DNA of 64,000 nucleotides. It comes from Candidatus Amarolinea dominans. Its GTDB lineage: Bacteria; Chloroflexota; Anaerolineae; SSC4; Amarolineaceae. Positions within the stretch are counted from its first letter, which is position 1, and each line of letters begins with the position of its first letter. The position numbers and the translations under genes were made by a program. The DNA lies in contig JADJYJ010000006.1 in NCBI GenBank assembly GCA_016719785.1, positions 124,001 to 188,000 of the forward strand. Direction: 5' to 3'. Shown here in pieces: positions 16,267 to 24,843 of the stretch. A model generated the notes under the pieces. The model searched no databases, had not been told where the DNA came from, and saw only the letters and a list, made by a program, of their open reading frames with translations.

Positions 16267-17473
16267 CTGTTGTTACCTCCGCTTCGAATGTGCCGCCGGT
16301 CACCTGTATGCGCAGGCGTTCACCGGGCGTGACCTGTCTCACCTGACGCACCACGGCTCCGCTGATCTTTTGCTGCACGATGGCATAGCCGCGCGCCAGC
16401 ACTTGTCGTGGATTGAGCGCCTCGACGCGGGCCTGCTGCGCGCTGACCCGCGCGTGGGCCAACGTCATGCGCCCCTTGATACGCGCCTGGCCGCGCCACA
16501 GGAGTTCGTCAATGCGCTGCCGCCGATAGGCAATGAGCTGCTGCGGCGACACCCGCGCCAACAACCGCCGGTGCGCCTGCACCTCGTGCCGCATCGCCAC
16601 CAGACGCGCCTGCAGGTGCGTCGTCAGCAGGCCGGAGAGGCCGGCCACCTGCTGGCGCAGGTCGCGTTGATCGGGCACAACCAGCGCGGCCGCGGCCGTG
16701 GGCGTCAGCGCACGCACATCGGCCACAAAATCGGCAATGGTATAATCAACCTCGTGCCCCACCCCGCTGACAACCGGCACCGCACTGGCGTCAATGGCGC
16801 GGGCGACGCGCTCCTCGTTGAACGCCCACAGCTCTTCCAGCGAGCCTCCGCCCCGCGCCACGATGATGACGTCAATCGGCTCCACCGTGGCCGACCAGCG
16901 ATTCAGCCGCTGGAGCGCTGCCTCAATCTGCGCCGGCGCTTCGCTGCCCTGCACCAGGGTAGAGGCTAGTAGCACATCCACCAACGCATAGCGCGCCTTG
17001 AGGGTGCGCAGGATATCGCGTAGGGCCGCCGCATCAGCCGAGGTGACGATGCCCACGCGCCGCGGCCAGGCCGGCAGCGGCCGCTTGCGCGCCGGGTCGA
17101 ACAGCCCTTCGGCCAGCAGCCGCGCCTTGAGCGCCTCGAAGGCCTGGTTCAACTGCCCCAGGCCCGTGGGCTGCAGCAGGTCCACCACCAACTGCAAACG
17201 ACCCTGCGCCGGGTAAACATCCACCTTGCCATGCGCCTGCACCAAATCGCCGTGGGCGGGCACACGACGCAGATGCGCAGCCTGGCCGCGCCACATGACA
17301 CACTCCAGCGTCGCCGCGCCGTCTTTCAACCGAAAGTAGCAGTGGCCTGAGCCGGCGGCCTGCGTGAACTGCGACACCTCCCCCTGCACCCACACATCCT
17401 GCAGCGCGTCATTGGCCTGCACGGTGTTTTTGATGTCGCTGATCAGTTGGCTGATGCTGATGACGGTCGGCAT
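16256..17473 (-). CDS. xseA: Exodeoxyribonuclease VII large subunit
   Basis: 405-residue XseA. The N-terminal OB-fold (about residues 1-105) includes VWVQGEVSQFTQAAGSGHCY and VQAHGKVDVYPAQGRLQLVV. The catalytic domain (about 125-320) has RRVGIVTSADAAALRDIL, PIDVIIVARGGGSLEELWAF and SGVGHEVDYTIADFVADVRA with the catalytic Asp/His, then TPTAAAALV. A coiled-coil region (about 295-360) and a short C-terminal segment that contacts XseB follow. Length is normal. It cuts single-stranded DNA from either end to acid-soluble oligonucleotides. It lies 17 nt from the NfeD-type gene upstream. Confidence 0.95.
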   Translation of the reverse strand: MPTVISISQLISDIKNTVQANDALQDVWVQGEVSQFTQAAGSGHCYFRLKDGAATLECVMWRGQAAHLRRVPAHGDLVQAHGKVDVYPAQGRLQLVVDLLQPTGLGQLNQAFEALKARLLAEGLFDPARKRPLPAWPRRVGIVTSADAAALRDILRTLKARYALVDVLLASTLVQGSEAPAQIEAALQRLNRWSATVEPIDVIIVARGGGSLEELWAFNEERVARAIDASAVPVVSGVGHEVDYTIADFVADVRALTPTAAAALVVPDQRDLRQQVAGLSGLLTTHLQARLVAMRHEVQAHRRLLARVSPQQLIAYRRQRIDELLWRGQARIKGRMTLAHARVSAQQARVEALNPRQVLARGYAIVQQKISGAVVRQVRQVTPGERLRIQVTGGTFEAEVTTDDI

Positions 17474-17490
17474 GAGTACGGTTTGCCTCC

Positions 17491-18804
17491 TCAGGCGCTG
17501 CGACGTACCAGCAGGCGCATGCCCTGACGGCCAATGACTTCAACCTGGGCGCCGGCGGCCGCGGCGCCTTCCGCAATCTCCGCCTGCCACAGCTCGCCGT
17601 TGAAAAATACCTGGCCGCGCGGCTCCAGTGCGCTGCGCACCTCGGCCCGGCTGCCGATGAGCGCCTCCGCACCGGTGGCCGGGCGCCGGCGCCGGGCGCT
17701 GAGGACCTTGGCCACGGCAAAGGCAAAAAAGGCCGCGGTACACAGCGCCAGCGTAATGATCGTCGGCCAGGGTACGGCCGTGTAAGGTGTATTGAACAAG
17801 ATACCTGCTCCTACGACAAATGAAGTCACGCCCCCCAGGGTCAGTGCGCCGTGGGTGGGTGCTTTGATGTCCAGAATGAAGAGGGCGAAGGCCAGGATGA
17901 TGAACCCCAGGCCGACCCAGTTCGCCTCCAGCGCGCCCAGGCCATAGAAGGCCAGCAGCAGCGCAATGACGCCAACGACACCAGCCGCATACCCGCCGGG
18001 GCTGGAGAGTTCATATAACAAGGCGTTGAGTCCCAAGGTCAACAGAATGGCTGCAATGGTCGGGTTCGCCACGGCGTTCAGCAGGTCTTCGAGCAGCCCG
18101 AATGGCACCTTGTTGATTTGCACCGCTTCCGTCTGGAAGGTCTGCTCGCGGCCGTTGACCGTCACCGTGAAACCATTCATCTGCGCCAGCAGGTCATCCA
18201 GGTCACGGGCGATGAAATCAATCACGCCCAAATCTTTGGCCTCATCGGCCGTGGCCGCGCGGGCCTCTTCCACGGCCTGGCGCGCAAATTCAACCGCCTT
18301 CTCCCCGCGCCGCTTGGACAGGTTTTCCGCATCGGCTGACAGGATGTTGACCAGCTTGCTCTTGATGGTGTCTGGCAATTCGGCGCCGCCTTCGCCCACG
18401 GGGCTGGCCGCGCCGATGCTACTGCCCGGCGCCATGGCCGCCACATGCGCCGCCAGCGTGATCAGCGTGCCAGCGGAGCCGGCATGAGCGCCGCTCGGAG
18501 AAACGTAAACCACAACCGGCACATCAGACTTCAACAATAACTGCACGATGTCCTGCATCAGGTCCACACTGCCGCCCGGCGTATCGAGTTGCAGGATCAC
18601 CGCCTGGCTGCCGTTAGCCTGCGCCTGCGCAATGCTGCGCTCCAGATAGCTGACCAGGACCGGCGTCACCGGGCCGCGGAAGGTCAGCACTTCCACGGTC
18701 GGCGTCTGGGCGTAGGCTGAGCGCCCTCCGCTGAAGATGGTCAGCGTGACCAGGAAGCCATAGAAAGCCAGGAGTAAACGCTGGCGCCACGACGATTGTC
18801 GCAT
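17491..18804 (-). CDS. NfeD-type membrane-bound serine protease (ClpP class)
   Basis: 437-residue membrane protease. I use the ATG at 18804, which has GGAGAG 5 nt upstream and begins a clean signal/anchor helix; a GTG 12 nt earlier is less likely. After the signal (cleavage near AYAQ) comes a ClpP-like domain (about residues 30-225) with VILQLDTPGGSVD, VVYVSPSGAHAGSAGTLI (catalytic Ser in GSAG) and a later Lys in the helix after VNILSADAENLSK. Four to five membrane helices follow (about 240-370), and then an OB-fold NfeD domain (about 380-437) ending VEVIGRQGMRLLVRR. Such proteins act in membrane quality control, usually beside a stomatin/SPFH partner, which is not seen here. Confidence 0.9.
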   Translation of the reverse strand: MRQSSWRQRLLLAFYGFLVTLTIFSGGRSAYAQTPTVEVLTFRGPVTPVLVSYLERSIAQAQANGSQAVILQLDTPGGSVDLMQDIVQLLLKSDVPVVVYVSPSGAHAGSAGTLITLAAHVAAMAPGSSIGAASPVGEGGAELPDTIKSKLVNILSADAENLSKRRGEKAVEFARQAVEEARAATADEAKDLGVIDFIARDLDDLLAQMNGFTVTVNGREQTFQTEAVQINKVPFGLLEDLLNAVANPTIAAILLTLGLNALLYELSSPGGYAAGVVGVIALLLAFYGLGALEANWVGLGFIILAFALFILDIKAPTHGALTLGGVTSFVVGAGILFNTPYTAVPWPTIITLALCTAAFFAFAVAKVLSARRRRPATGAEALIGSRAEVRSALEPRGQVFFNGELWQAEIAEGAAAAGAQVEVIGRQGMRLLVRRSA

Positions 18805-18908
18805 AGGTCTCTCCACAGGGGATAATCACATCAGCGGCGCAAGATCATCTGGCCGCTATGCCTGAATTATACCGCACACGCCGCGCAAAGTACAGAGGGA
18901 GGGCAGAA

Positions 18909-18932
18909 GTGCAAAGTGCAAAGTGCAAAGTG
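18909..18932. repeat. Short tandem repeat of GTGCAAA
   Basis: Three copies of the 7-bp unit GTGCAAA followed by a partial copy, in the 225-bp gap between the NfeD-type and nucleotidyltransferase genes. The function is not apparent. Confidence 0.7.
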
Positions 18933-18978
18933 GCTGGTCTTACGAACGAGTGGCTGCATGAGTCCCCAACTCGTGACT

Positions 18979-19007
18979 TTGGGCACATGGGATGATCGGT
19001 GTATAAT
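18979..19007 (+). promoter_or_regulatory. Putative promoter of the nucleotidyltransferase gene
   Basis: TTGGGC (18979-18984) and TATAAT (19002-19007) with a 17-bp spacer. The predicted leader is about 15 nt and contains the GAGGAGG ribosome site. Confidence 0.65.
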
Positions 19008-19029
19008 CTGCAGCGTGAGGAGGAATCGT

Positions 19030-19515
19030 ATGACCCAAAACGCGTTGACTCAAGGAGATCGCTTGCCGTTGGCGGAAGTCGTCGCGGCTTTACAGGCTGG
19101 GCTGGGCGAGCGCCTGGTCAGTATCGTACTATTTGGATCGCGCGCGCGCGGCGATGCCCATGCGGATAGCGATTGGGATTTGTTGGTCATCGCGCGCGAT
19201 TTGCCGCAAAAAACGTTGGCACGTCATCTGTGGTTGAAAAATATGCTGCCGGTATCCTGGCGAGGCGCGGTGGCAGTGATTGCTAAGACCCCGGAAGAGT
19301 TCACTGCACGGCTGTCGAGCCTGTATCTCGATATTGCACTTGATGGACTCATTCTTTATGATGCAGCTGGGTATGCCGCGCAACGCGTGTCCCAGGTACG
19401 TCGGCTGATTGAAAAGCAGGGTTTGTATCGCGAATCGCACCACAACGACATGCAATGGCACTGGCGACATTTCCCCGGACGAACGTGGTCGTTGGAATGG
19501 GAGGTATCTCCATGA
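19030..19515 (+). CDS. MNT-type nucleotidyltransferase domain protein
   Basis: 161-residue protein; the ATG at 19030 follows an excellent GAGGAGGAAT site. The minimal nucleotidyltransferase core is intact: FGSRARGDAHADSDWDLLV gives Gly35-Ser36 and the metal-binding Asp48 and Asp50. The C-terminus has a Trp-rich stretch (QWHWRHFPGRTWSLEWEVS) seen in this subfamily. MNT proteins commonly pair with a HEPN partner encoded immediately downstream and act as antitoxins that AMPylate the HEPN toxin. Here the next ORF overlaps by ATGA but is only 28 residues, so the pair seems broken. The gene may still be expressed, since its promoter and ribosome site are strong. Confidence 0.82.
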   Translation: MTQNALTQGDRLPLAEVVAALQAGLGERLVSIVLFGSRARGDAHADSDWDLLVIARDLPQKTLARHLWLKNMLPVSWRGAVAVIAKTPEEFTARLSSLYLDIALDGLILYDAAGYAAQRVSQVRRLIEKQGLYRESHHNDMQWHWRHFPGRTWSLEWEVSP

Positions 19516-19598
19516 CAAGCCATCTCGATGCCCAGTATCGGCTAAGAGTGGACTTGGGGGTTCTGAAGGAATATGCCGCTCGAACTCTCTCTGGGTGA
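19512..19598 (+). pseudogene. Possible remnant of a HEPN partner (28 residues)
   Basis: The frame opens with an ATG that overlaps the nucleotidyltransferase stop (ATGA) and reads MTSHLDAQYRLRVDLGVLKE, resembling the first helix of HEPN proteins that follow MNT genes. It ends after 28 residues, inside the DUF951 gene. The overlap and resemblance suggest a truncated HEPN toxin. Evidence is thin, and chance similarity is possible. Confidence 0.3.
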
Positions 19599-19779
19599 TA
19601 TCGTCCGCTTGCGCAAGCCGCATCCGTGCGGTGGTTATGATTGGGAGGTGGTGCGCCTGGGCGCGGACATTGGCATCCGCTGCCTCACCTGCCAGCACAA
19701 AGTTCTCCTCGAACGGCGCGACCTGGAACGGCGCCTCAAGACCTTCGTCAAACGGGCCGTCGTTCCCAAGCAAGAATAA
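19573..19779 (+). CDS. DUF951 family protein
   Basis: 68-residue protein matching the DUF951 pattern throughout: LSLGDIVRLRKPHPCGGYDW, then EVVRLGADIGIRCLTCQHKV with a Cys pair (CLTC), then LLERRDLERRLKTFVKR. The PHPCGG turn and CxxC give three cysteines that could form a metal site. DUF951 proteins are small, widespread in Firmicutes and Chloroflexota, and of unknown function; they often sit near translation or cell-division genes. The ATG is 6 nt after AAGGA. It overlaps the HEPN-like remnant and is followed 46 nt later by an M24 peptidase, so co-transcription is likely. Confidence 0.9.
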   Translation: MPLELSLGDIVRLRKPHPCGGYDWEVVRLGADIGIRCLTCQHKVLLERRDLERRLKTFVKRAVVPKQE

Positions 19780-19825
19780 TATCTCGCTCGGACACGAACC
19801 ATAGTATGGATAGTAGGATGAACCG

Positions 19826-21010
19826 ATGACAAACCTTGTGGAAATTCAGCAAGCACTACAGCAAGCCGGCCTCGATGGCTGGCTCCTCTTTGATTTTCGC
19901 GGCATGAACCCCATTGCCCGCCAGGTGGCCGCACTGCCAGAGGAAGGAGTCTTCAGCCGGCGCTGGGTCTACTGGATTCCAGCCCGCGGCAAAGCCACCT
20001 GGCTCGTTCATCGCATCGAAGCCGGCCCTTTTACCGGCTCCGGCGCCCGTGTCTACACCTACGTGACCTGGCAAGAACTGACCCGCGGGATCCAGGACTT
20101 GCTCGGCCATGCCCAACGCATCGCCATGGAATTCTCGCCTGGCGGCGCCATCCCCTACGTGGCACGCGTGGACGCCGGCACCATTGATCTGATTCGCAGC
20201 CTGGGCGTGGAAGTGGTCTCTTCGGCCGACCTGGTGCAGTGGGTGCAGGCGCGCTGGACGCCCGCGCAGTTGGCGCAGCACCGTGTGGCCGCCCGCCTGC
20301 TCGATCAGATCAAGGACGAATGTTTTGCCTGGATGACCGCGGAACTGCGCGCGGGGCGTTCTCCCGGCGAAGTCGAGGGCCAACAGTTTGTCATGCGCCG
20401 TTTCGCCGAGGAGGGCTTGATCACCGACCACCCGCCCATTGTGGGCATCAACGCGCACAGCGGCGATCCACATTACGCGCCGACTACGCAGCGCCAGTTC
20501 TTTCTCAAGCCCGGCGATTTTGTCTTACTCGATCTGTGGGCCAAGCTCGATCAGCCCGGCGCGGTGTTTGCCGACATCACCTGGGTGGCCTTTGCCGGCG
20601 CTGAGGCGCCCGCCGCGCAGCGCCAGGTTTTCGACATCGTCGCGGGGGCGCGCGATGCCGCGGTGCAGTTCATTCAGCAGCGTTTGGCCGCGGGGCAGGG
20701 CGTGCAGGGGTTTGAGGTGGACGATGCCGCGCGCGCTGTCATTCAGCAGGCCGGCTATGGCGGGGCTTTCTTCCATCGCACCGGCCACAGCATTGACACC
20801 AACGGGCACGGCAACGGCGTCAACATGGACAACCTGGAGACGCACGATGAGCGCAAGCTGATCCCCGGCGTCGGCTTTTCCATCGAGCCGGGCATCTACC
20901 TGGCCGATTTCGGCGTGCGCAGTGAAATCAACATGATCGTAGGCGACGGTTTCGCCGAGGTGACCACCCAGCCTGTGCAGAAGGCCATCGTTTCCCTTCT
21001 CGCCGAATGA
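19826..21010 (+). CDS. M24 family metallopeptidase (Xaa-Pro aminopeptidase-like)
   Basis: 394-residue cytoplasmic peptidase with a creatinase-like N-terminal domain (about 1-165) and a pita-bread catalytic domain (about 170-394). The five metal ligands are in place: Asp in FVLLDLWAK (about 236) and Asp in VFADITW (about 250), His in FHRTGHSID (about 319), Glu in FSIEPGIYL (about 353) and Glu in VRSEINM (about 367). An NGHGNGVNMDN segment lies in the second half. It probably removes N-terminal residues from proline-containing peptides. The last two codons and the TGA stop are within a dispersed palindromic element (GCCGAATGAATTCGG), so the 3' end of the gene has been remodelled by, or evolved into, the repeat. 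Confidence 0.9.
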   Translation: MTNLVEIQQALQQAGLDGWLLFDFRGMNPIARQVAALPEEGVFSRRWVYWIPARGKATWLVHRIEAGPFTGSGARVYTYVTWQELTRGIQDLLGHAQRIAMEFSPGGAIPYVARVDAGTIDLIRSLGVEVVSSADLVQWVQARWTPAQLAQHRVAARLLDQIKDECFAWMTAELRAGRSPGEVEGQQFVMRRFAEEGLITDHPPIVGINAHSGDPHYAPTTQRQFFLKPGDFVLLDLWAKLDQPGAVFADITWVAFAGAEAPAAQRQVFDIVAGARDAAVQFIQQRLAAGQGVQGFEVDDAARAVIQQAGYGGAFFHRTGHSIDTNGHGNGVNMDNLETHDERKLIPGVGFSIEPGIYLADFGVRSEINMIVGDGFAEVTTQPVQKAIVSLLAE

Positions 21011-21150
21011 ATTCGGGGCGAAAGGGCGTTCCGCCGCAAGGTCGGCCTGCGCCGACCGGCATTGCGCCCACGCAGGTGGACGCCCGGCGGAACGCCCACC
21101 AGGCGCGATTTCAATCGCTCTGCTGCGCCGACCGGCATTGCGTGGTCGCA
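20998..21150. repeat. Dispersed palindromic element, second copy (inverted)
   Basis: Reverse-complement match to the element at 4583-4710. It includes the CGCCGAATGAATTCGG palindrome, the GCGTCCAC/GTGGACGC-type hairpin and the GCGATTTCAATCGC palindrome. It fills the gap between the convergent M24 and exported-protein genes and supplies the M24 stop codon. Confidence 0.8.
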
Positions 21151-21164
21151 GGTTGCCTGCATAG

Positions 21165-22325
21165 TTACCTGACGACCACGATGCCGGGCATGCGGTATTC
21201 GTCGTAGTTGCCATCGGGAAAGACGAGGCGCAGGCGCAGGTCGTAGCGGCCGGCCGCGTAGCGCCCCGTGTCCCACAAGGCCAGGGTGTTGCGTTCGATC
21301 GGTTGACTGCTGGAGGTCAGCCACAACCATTCTTCGCTGCCGGCGCGCGCCACGTGCAGATCGAAGCGCTCGAAGCCCGGCCCGCTCGCCCAACCCCAGA
21401 TGCGCACCTGGCCGCTGACCGTCTGCTCGCTGCGCGGCCCGTAGATGCCCGGCCCGGCCAGCACCGGCGTCGCAGTCGGCGTTGGCACAGGCAGTGGCGC
21501 CTCGTTGATCGTCTCGAAGTCACTGACCAGCATCTCACGCACCTCGCCGCTGCGCAGATGGACGCGCAGCCGCAGCGCGTAGATACCATCAGGCCAGCGC
21601 CGTGTGTTCCAGACGCCAAGCACACCGCTTGACACCGTGCCCGACAGCGCGCGCAGGAGATCGAACCCTTCGCCATTGTCCAGCCCCAGGTACAGTTGAT
21701 AGCTCAGTTGCCCGGTGACATTGGCCGTCCCCCGGATCGTCACCATCCCGCGCAGGGCCACGCCGGGCAGCGGTTCGGTGATGGTCAGGACCGTCGTGGC
21801 GGCCAGCGGGGTGGCGGTGGTCGTCGGCGTTGCTGTGGCCGTGGGCACAGCGGTTGGTTCTGGCGTAGTTCCCGGCGGCAATGCCGTGGCGGTGAGGGCA
21901 GCGGCCGTGGCGGTGGCGTGGATCGTGGCCTGGTTGACCAGGTAGCTGCTGCTGGTGTAATAGTCGCGGTAATCCCCGCTCTGCGTCACCAAGCGCAATT
22001 GCAGGCTGTAGCGTCCATCCGGGTAGGGCGGTGTGAACCAGGTGAACAGCGGCCCATCCACCACCACGCGCTCGACCGTTGTCAGCCAGATGCGCTGCAG
22101 CAGCGGACCGTCAGGGATCAGATAAAGCTCGTAACGCTGAAAATTGTCAATGGTGGCCGTGCCACGAATCGTCACGGCGCCCATGACCGCCGCACCCGTG
22201 GCCGGCGACGTGATGCCTGGCTCGGCCGCGGCCGGGCGCGCCAGAATCAACAGGGGCAAGGTCAGACAGCAAAGGAGGATGGCACGCGGCCATCTCGTGT
22301 CGAAAGTTCGTTTCATCACGGCCAT
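21165..22325 (-). CDS. Exported protein with three Ig-like repeats and Thr-Pro linkers
   Basis: 386 residues. A signal peptide (about 1-35, cleavage near RPAAAEPG) is followed by three related domains of about 90 residues (about 36-135, 185-275 and 300-386). Each has the pattern SP-x-G-x3-V-x-G-x-V-x-IRG-x-A, then F/L-x-R/Y-Y-x-LYL, then a W(D/N)T-x-R-x-(P/A)-x-G-x-Y-x-LRL core. Linkers are Thr/Ala/Pro-rich. The repeat type is common in exported Chloroflexota proteins, often beside cell-wall enzymes, and its ligand is unknown to me. There is no anchor or catalytic motif. It is convergent with the M24 gene, and the ATG at 22325 has no strong ribosome site; an internal ATG 9 nt later is an alternative. 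Confidence 0.75.
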   Translation of the reverse strand: MAVMKRTFDTRWPRAILLCCLTLPLLILARPAAAEPGITSPATGAAVMGAVTIRGTATIDNFQRYELYLIPDGPLLQRIWLTTVERVVVDGPLFTWFTPPYPDGRYSLQLRLVTQSGDYRDYYTSSSYLVNQATIHATATAAALTATALPPGTTPEPTAVPTATATPTTTATPLAATTVLTITEPLPGVALRGMVTIRGTANVTGQLSYQLYLGLDNGEGFDLLRALSGTVSSGVLGVWNTRRWPDGIYALRLRVHLRSGEVREMLVSDFETINEAPLPVPTPTATPVLAGPGIYGPRSEQTVSGQVRIWGWASGPGFERFDLHVARAGSEEWLWLTSSSQPIERNTLALWDTGRYAAGRYDLRLRLVFPDGNYDEYRMPGIVVVR

Positions 22326-22443
22326 TGGTTTTTCAACGTCGTATTATTTTACCACAGCGCCGGTCGGCCCGGCAATCATCGTTGAACGGTTGACTGGTCG
22401 GCGCGACCTGACGCTCGTCAGTGTCAGGCCGCGGCCAATCGGT

Positions 22444-22472
22444 TAGACTGCAACCAACCGCTGTGTTACAAT
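22444..22472 (+). promoter_or_regulatory. Putative promoter of the ornithine aminotransferase gene
   Basis: TAGACT (22444-22449) and TACAAT (22467-22472) with a 17-bp spacer in the 244-bp divergent gap. The leader would be about 90 nt. This is a moderate consensus match. Confidence 0.5.
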
Positions 22473-22569
22473 CGAGTTCTAACGGCCCGGCGCTGCGGCG
22501 TCAGGGTGAGTTGCAGAAAGAATCGTAGAAATCACAGCCGATTTCAGCCTATCTCAAGGAAGAGAAAAA

Positions 22570-23805
22570 ATGATGCTCACACAAGATTACATTCACCTCG
22601 ATGAAACCTACGGCGCCCACAACTACAAGCCCCTCGATGTGGTCATCGCCCAGGGCCAGGGCGTTTGGGTCACCGATGTCGAAGGCCGGCGCTACCTGGA
22701 CTGCCTCAGCGCCTATTCGGCGGTCAACCAGGGGCACTGCCACCCGCGCATCGTGCAGGCCCTCATCGCCCAGGCGCAGACACTGACGTTGACCTCGCGC
22801 GCGTTCCGCAACGACCAGATGGGCCTGTTCCTGCAAGACCTGTGTACCCTGACCGGCTATGAGATGGCGCTGCTGATGAACACCGGCGCCGAAGCGGTCG
22901 AGACCGCGGTCAAGATGGCGCGCAAATGGGGCTATCAGCGCCGTGACGTGCCGGAAGACCAGGCTGAAATCATCGTCTGCGCCGACAACTTTCACGGCCG
23001 CACCATCAGCATTATCAGCTTTTCCACCGAGCCGCAGTACCGGGCCGGCTTTGGCCCCTTCACGCCCGGCTTCAAGGTGACGCCCTTTGGCGATTTACGC
23101 AGCCTGGAAGCTGCGTTCAGCGCCAACACCGTCGCCTTCCTGGTCGAGCCGATTCAGGGCGAGAGCGGCGTTCATATTCCACCGGCCGGCTATCTCAAAT
23201 GGGCCAAAGCCCTGTGCGAGGAGCATGAGGTCCTGTTCATCGCCGATGAGATTCAGTCTGGCCTGGGGCGCAGTGGCAAGCTCTTTGCCTGTGACTATGA
23301 AAACGTCAAGCCTGACGTGATGATTATCGGCAAGGCGCTGTCCGGCGGCTGTTATCCGGTATCGGCCGTGCTGGCCTCAGCCGACATCCTGAGTGTCTTT
23401 CGCCCTGGCGAACATGGCAGCACCTATGGCGGCAACCCGTTGGCCTGCGCGGTGGCCCGCGAGGCCATGAAGGTGCTGGTGGAAGAAGATTTGATCGAAA
23501 ACTCGGCCCGGCTGGGCGCCTATTTCCAGGAGAAGTTGCGCGCCATCGCCAGTCCCTTCGTGCAGGAAGTGCGTGGCAGGGGGCTGTTCATCGGCGTCGA
23601 GCTGAAGCCAGAGGCCGGCGGCGCGCGCCGCTTCTGCGAAGCCCTCATGCGCGAGGGCCTGTTGTGCAAAGAGACGCACGAGCATGTCATCCGCTTTGCA
23701 CCGCCCCTGGTCATCACCCAGGCGGAGATTGACTGGGCGCTGGCGCGCATCGGCTTGGTGCTCATGGGGCAGTTTGCCGGCGCACCCGCGCTGGCGCTGG
23801 CCTGA
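22570..23805 (+). CDS. rocD: Ornithine aminotransferase (ornithine-oxo-acid transaminase)
   Basis: 411-residue class-III PLP aminotransferase that converts ornithine and 2-oxoglutarate to glutamate semialdehyde and glutamate, in arginine/proline catabolism. RocD-specific segments are clear: YGAHNYKPLDVVIAQGQGVW, DCLSAYSAVNQGHCHPRI, LLMNTGAEAVETAVKMARKW and VEPIQGESGVHIPPAGYL. The Schiff-base lysine is Lys255 in IIGKALSGG, preceded by the IADEIQSGLGRSGKLFACD motif. Two ATGs are adjacent (22570 and 22573); an AAGGAAG site 6-9 nt upstream fits either. It is followed after 39 nt by the UV endonuclease gene, with no apparent metabolic link. Confidence 0.95.
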   Translation: MMLTQDYIHLDETYGAHNYKPLDVVIAQGQGVWVTDVEGRRYLDCLSAYSAVNQGHCHPRIVQALIAQAQTLTLTSRAFRNDQMGLFLQDLCTLTGYEMALLMNTGAEAVETAVKMARKWGYQRRDVPEDQAEIIVCADNFHGRTISIISFSTEPQYRAGFGPFTPGFKVTPFGDLRSLEAAFSANTVAFLVEPIQGESGVHIPPAGYLKWAKALCEEHEVLFIADEIQSGLGRSGKLFACDYENVKPDVMIIGKALSGGCYPVSAVLASADILSVFRPGEHGSTYGGNPLACAVAREAMKVLVEEDLIENSARLGAYFQEKLRAIASPFVQEVRGRGLFIGVELKPEAGGARRFCEALMREGLLCKETHEHVIRFAPPLVITQAEIDWALARIGLVLMGQFAGAPALALA

Positions 23806-23844
23806 ATCCGCCGCTGCATCTTTCTGAATCTGTGAGAAGGCCCA

Positions 23845-24819
23845 ATGCATCTTGGCTTCCCGGTTGCCGTGCAGGGGCGCCCCGGTTTACGTGCCTATGA
23901 CAGCCGTTCTCCCCAGGCGCCAGACGGATCAGGCCCGCACCTCAGTGTGAGCCTGACCTATCTGCGCGACATTCTGCGCTATCTGGCGCAGACGCACATC
24001 CGCTTCTATCGCCTCTCCAGCCGCCTGGCGCCGCACCTGGCCTTTCCCCGGCATCCTGAACTGACGGCGCAGGTTGATCAGTGCCAGGCTGAGCTGGCCC
24101 ACACGGCCGACCTGTTGCGCCGTGACCGCGTGCGTTTCACCATCCACGCTGAGGCCAGCGTCATCCTCGACAGCGCGGATGCCACGCTGACGGACACCAG
24201 CCTGGCCCACCTGCGCGGCCTGGCCGGCCTGCTCGATCGCCTGGGCGCGGGGCCGGAGGGCGTGGTGGTTGTCCACACCGGCGGCGTCTACGGCGACAAG
24301 GCCGCGGCGCAGGCGCAGTTTTGCCGCAACTTCACGCGCCTGCCGCCGGCGGTGCAGGCGCGGATGGCGCTGGAGAATGATGATGACCGCTTTGGCCTCA
24401 GCGACGTGCTCTGGATACACCGCCAGACGGGCGTGCGCCTGGTCTTCGACCGCCTGCATCACCTGGTCTTCAACCCGGATGGCCTGGACGAATTCGAGGC
24501 CCTGGCCCTGGCGCTCAGCACCTGGCCGCGCGGGGTGCGGCCCAAGGTTCACTTCGCCTCCCCGCGCACCGCGTTCAACGTGCTGACCGCTCCTGAGCCG
24601 GGCGGGCCGCGCCGTCTGCTGGCCGCGCCGCGCTGGACGCAACATGCCGATTATGTCAATCCATTCGAGTTTGTGGACTGGCTGCGACGGGCCAGGGCGT
24701 TCGGGCTGCCCGATTTCGATATCATGCTGGAAGCCCGCGGCCGTGACCTGGCGCTGCTGCGCCTGCGTGCCGATCTGGAGCAGTTTGCCCCAGACGTACG
24801 AGGCTGGATCGAAAGCTAG
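23845..24819 (+). CDS. uvsE: UV DNA damage endonuclease (UvsE/UVDE)
   Basis: 324-residue TIM-barrel endonuclease that nicks DNA 5' to UV photoproducts and some abasic sites. Family landmarks are MHLGFPVAVQG, THIRFYRLSSRLAPHLAFPR, VRFTIHAEASVILDSAD, VVVHTGGVYGDKAAA, RMALENDDDRFGLSDVLWIH and VRLVFDRLHHLVFNPDG. The His, Glu and Asp residues in these segments correspond to the Mn-binding site of the family. Length is typical for bacterial UvsE. The ATG is preceded by GAGAAGG. It is followed 24 nt later by a gene of unknown function that may belong to the same unit. Confidence 0.93.
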   Translation: MHLGFPVAVQGRPGLRAYDSRSPQAPDGSGPHLSVSLTYLRDILRYLAQTHIRFYRLSSRLAPHLAFPRHPELTAQVDQCQAELAHTADLLRRDRVRFTIHAEASVILDSADATLTDTSLAHLRGLAGLLDRLGAGPEGVVVVHTGGVYGDKAAAQAQFCRNFTRLPPAVQARMALENDDDRFGLSDVLWIHRQTGVRLVFDRLHHLVFNPDGLDEFEALALALSTWPRGVRPKVHFASPRTAFNVLTAPEPGGPRRLLAAPRWTQHADYVNPFEFVDWLRRARAFGLPDFDIMLEARGRDLALLRLRADLEQFAPDVRGWIES

Positions 24820-24843
24820 AGGACCGATCACCAGGAGGTACCC

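Noticed and set aside
18909..18932. GTGCAAA tandem repeat as a phase-variation switch for the nucleotidyltransferase
   Set aside because: It lies upstream of the likely promoter rather than in the spacer or coding region, and three copies are too few to be persuasive.
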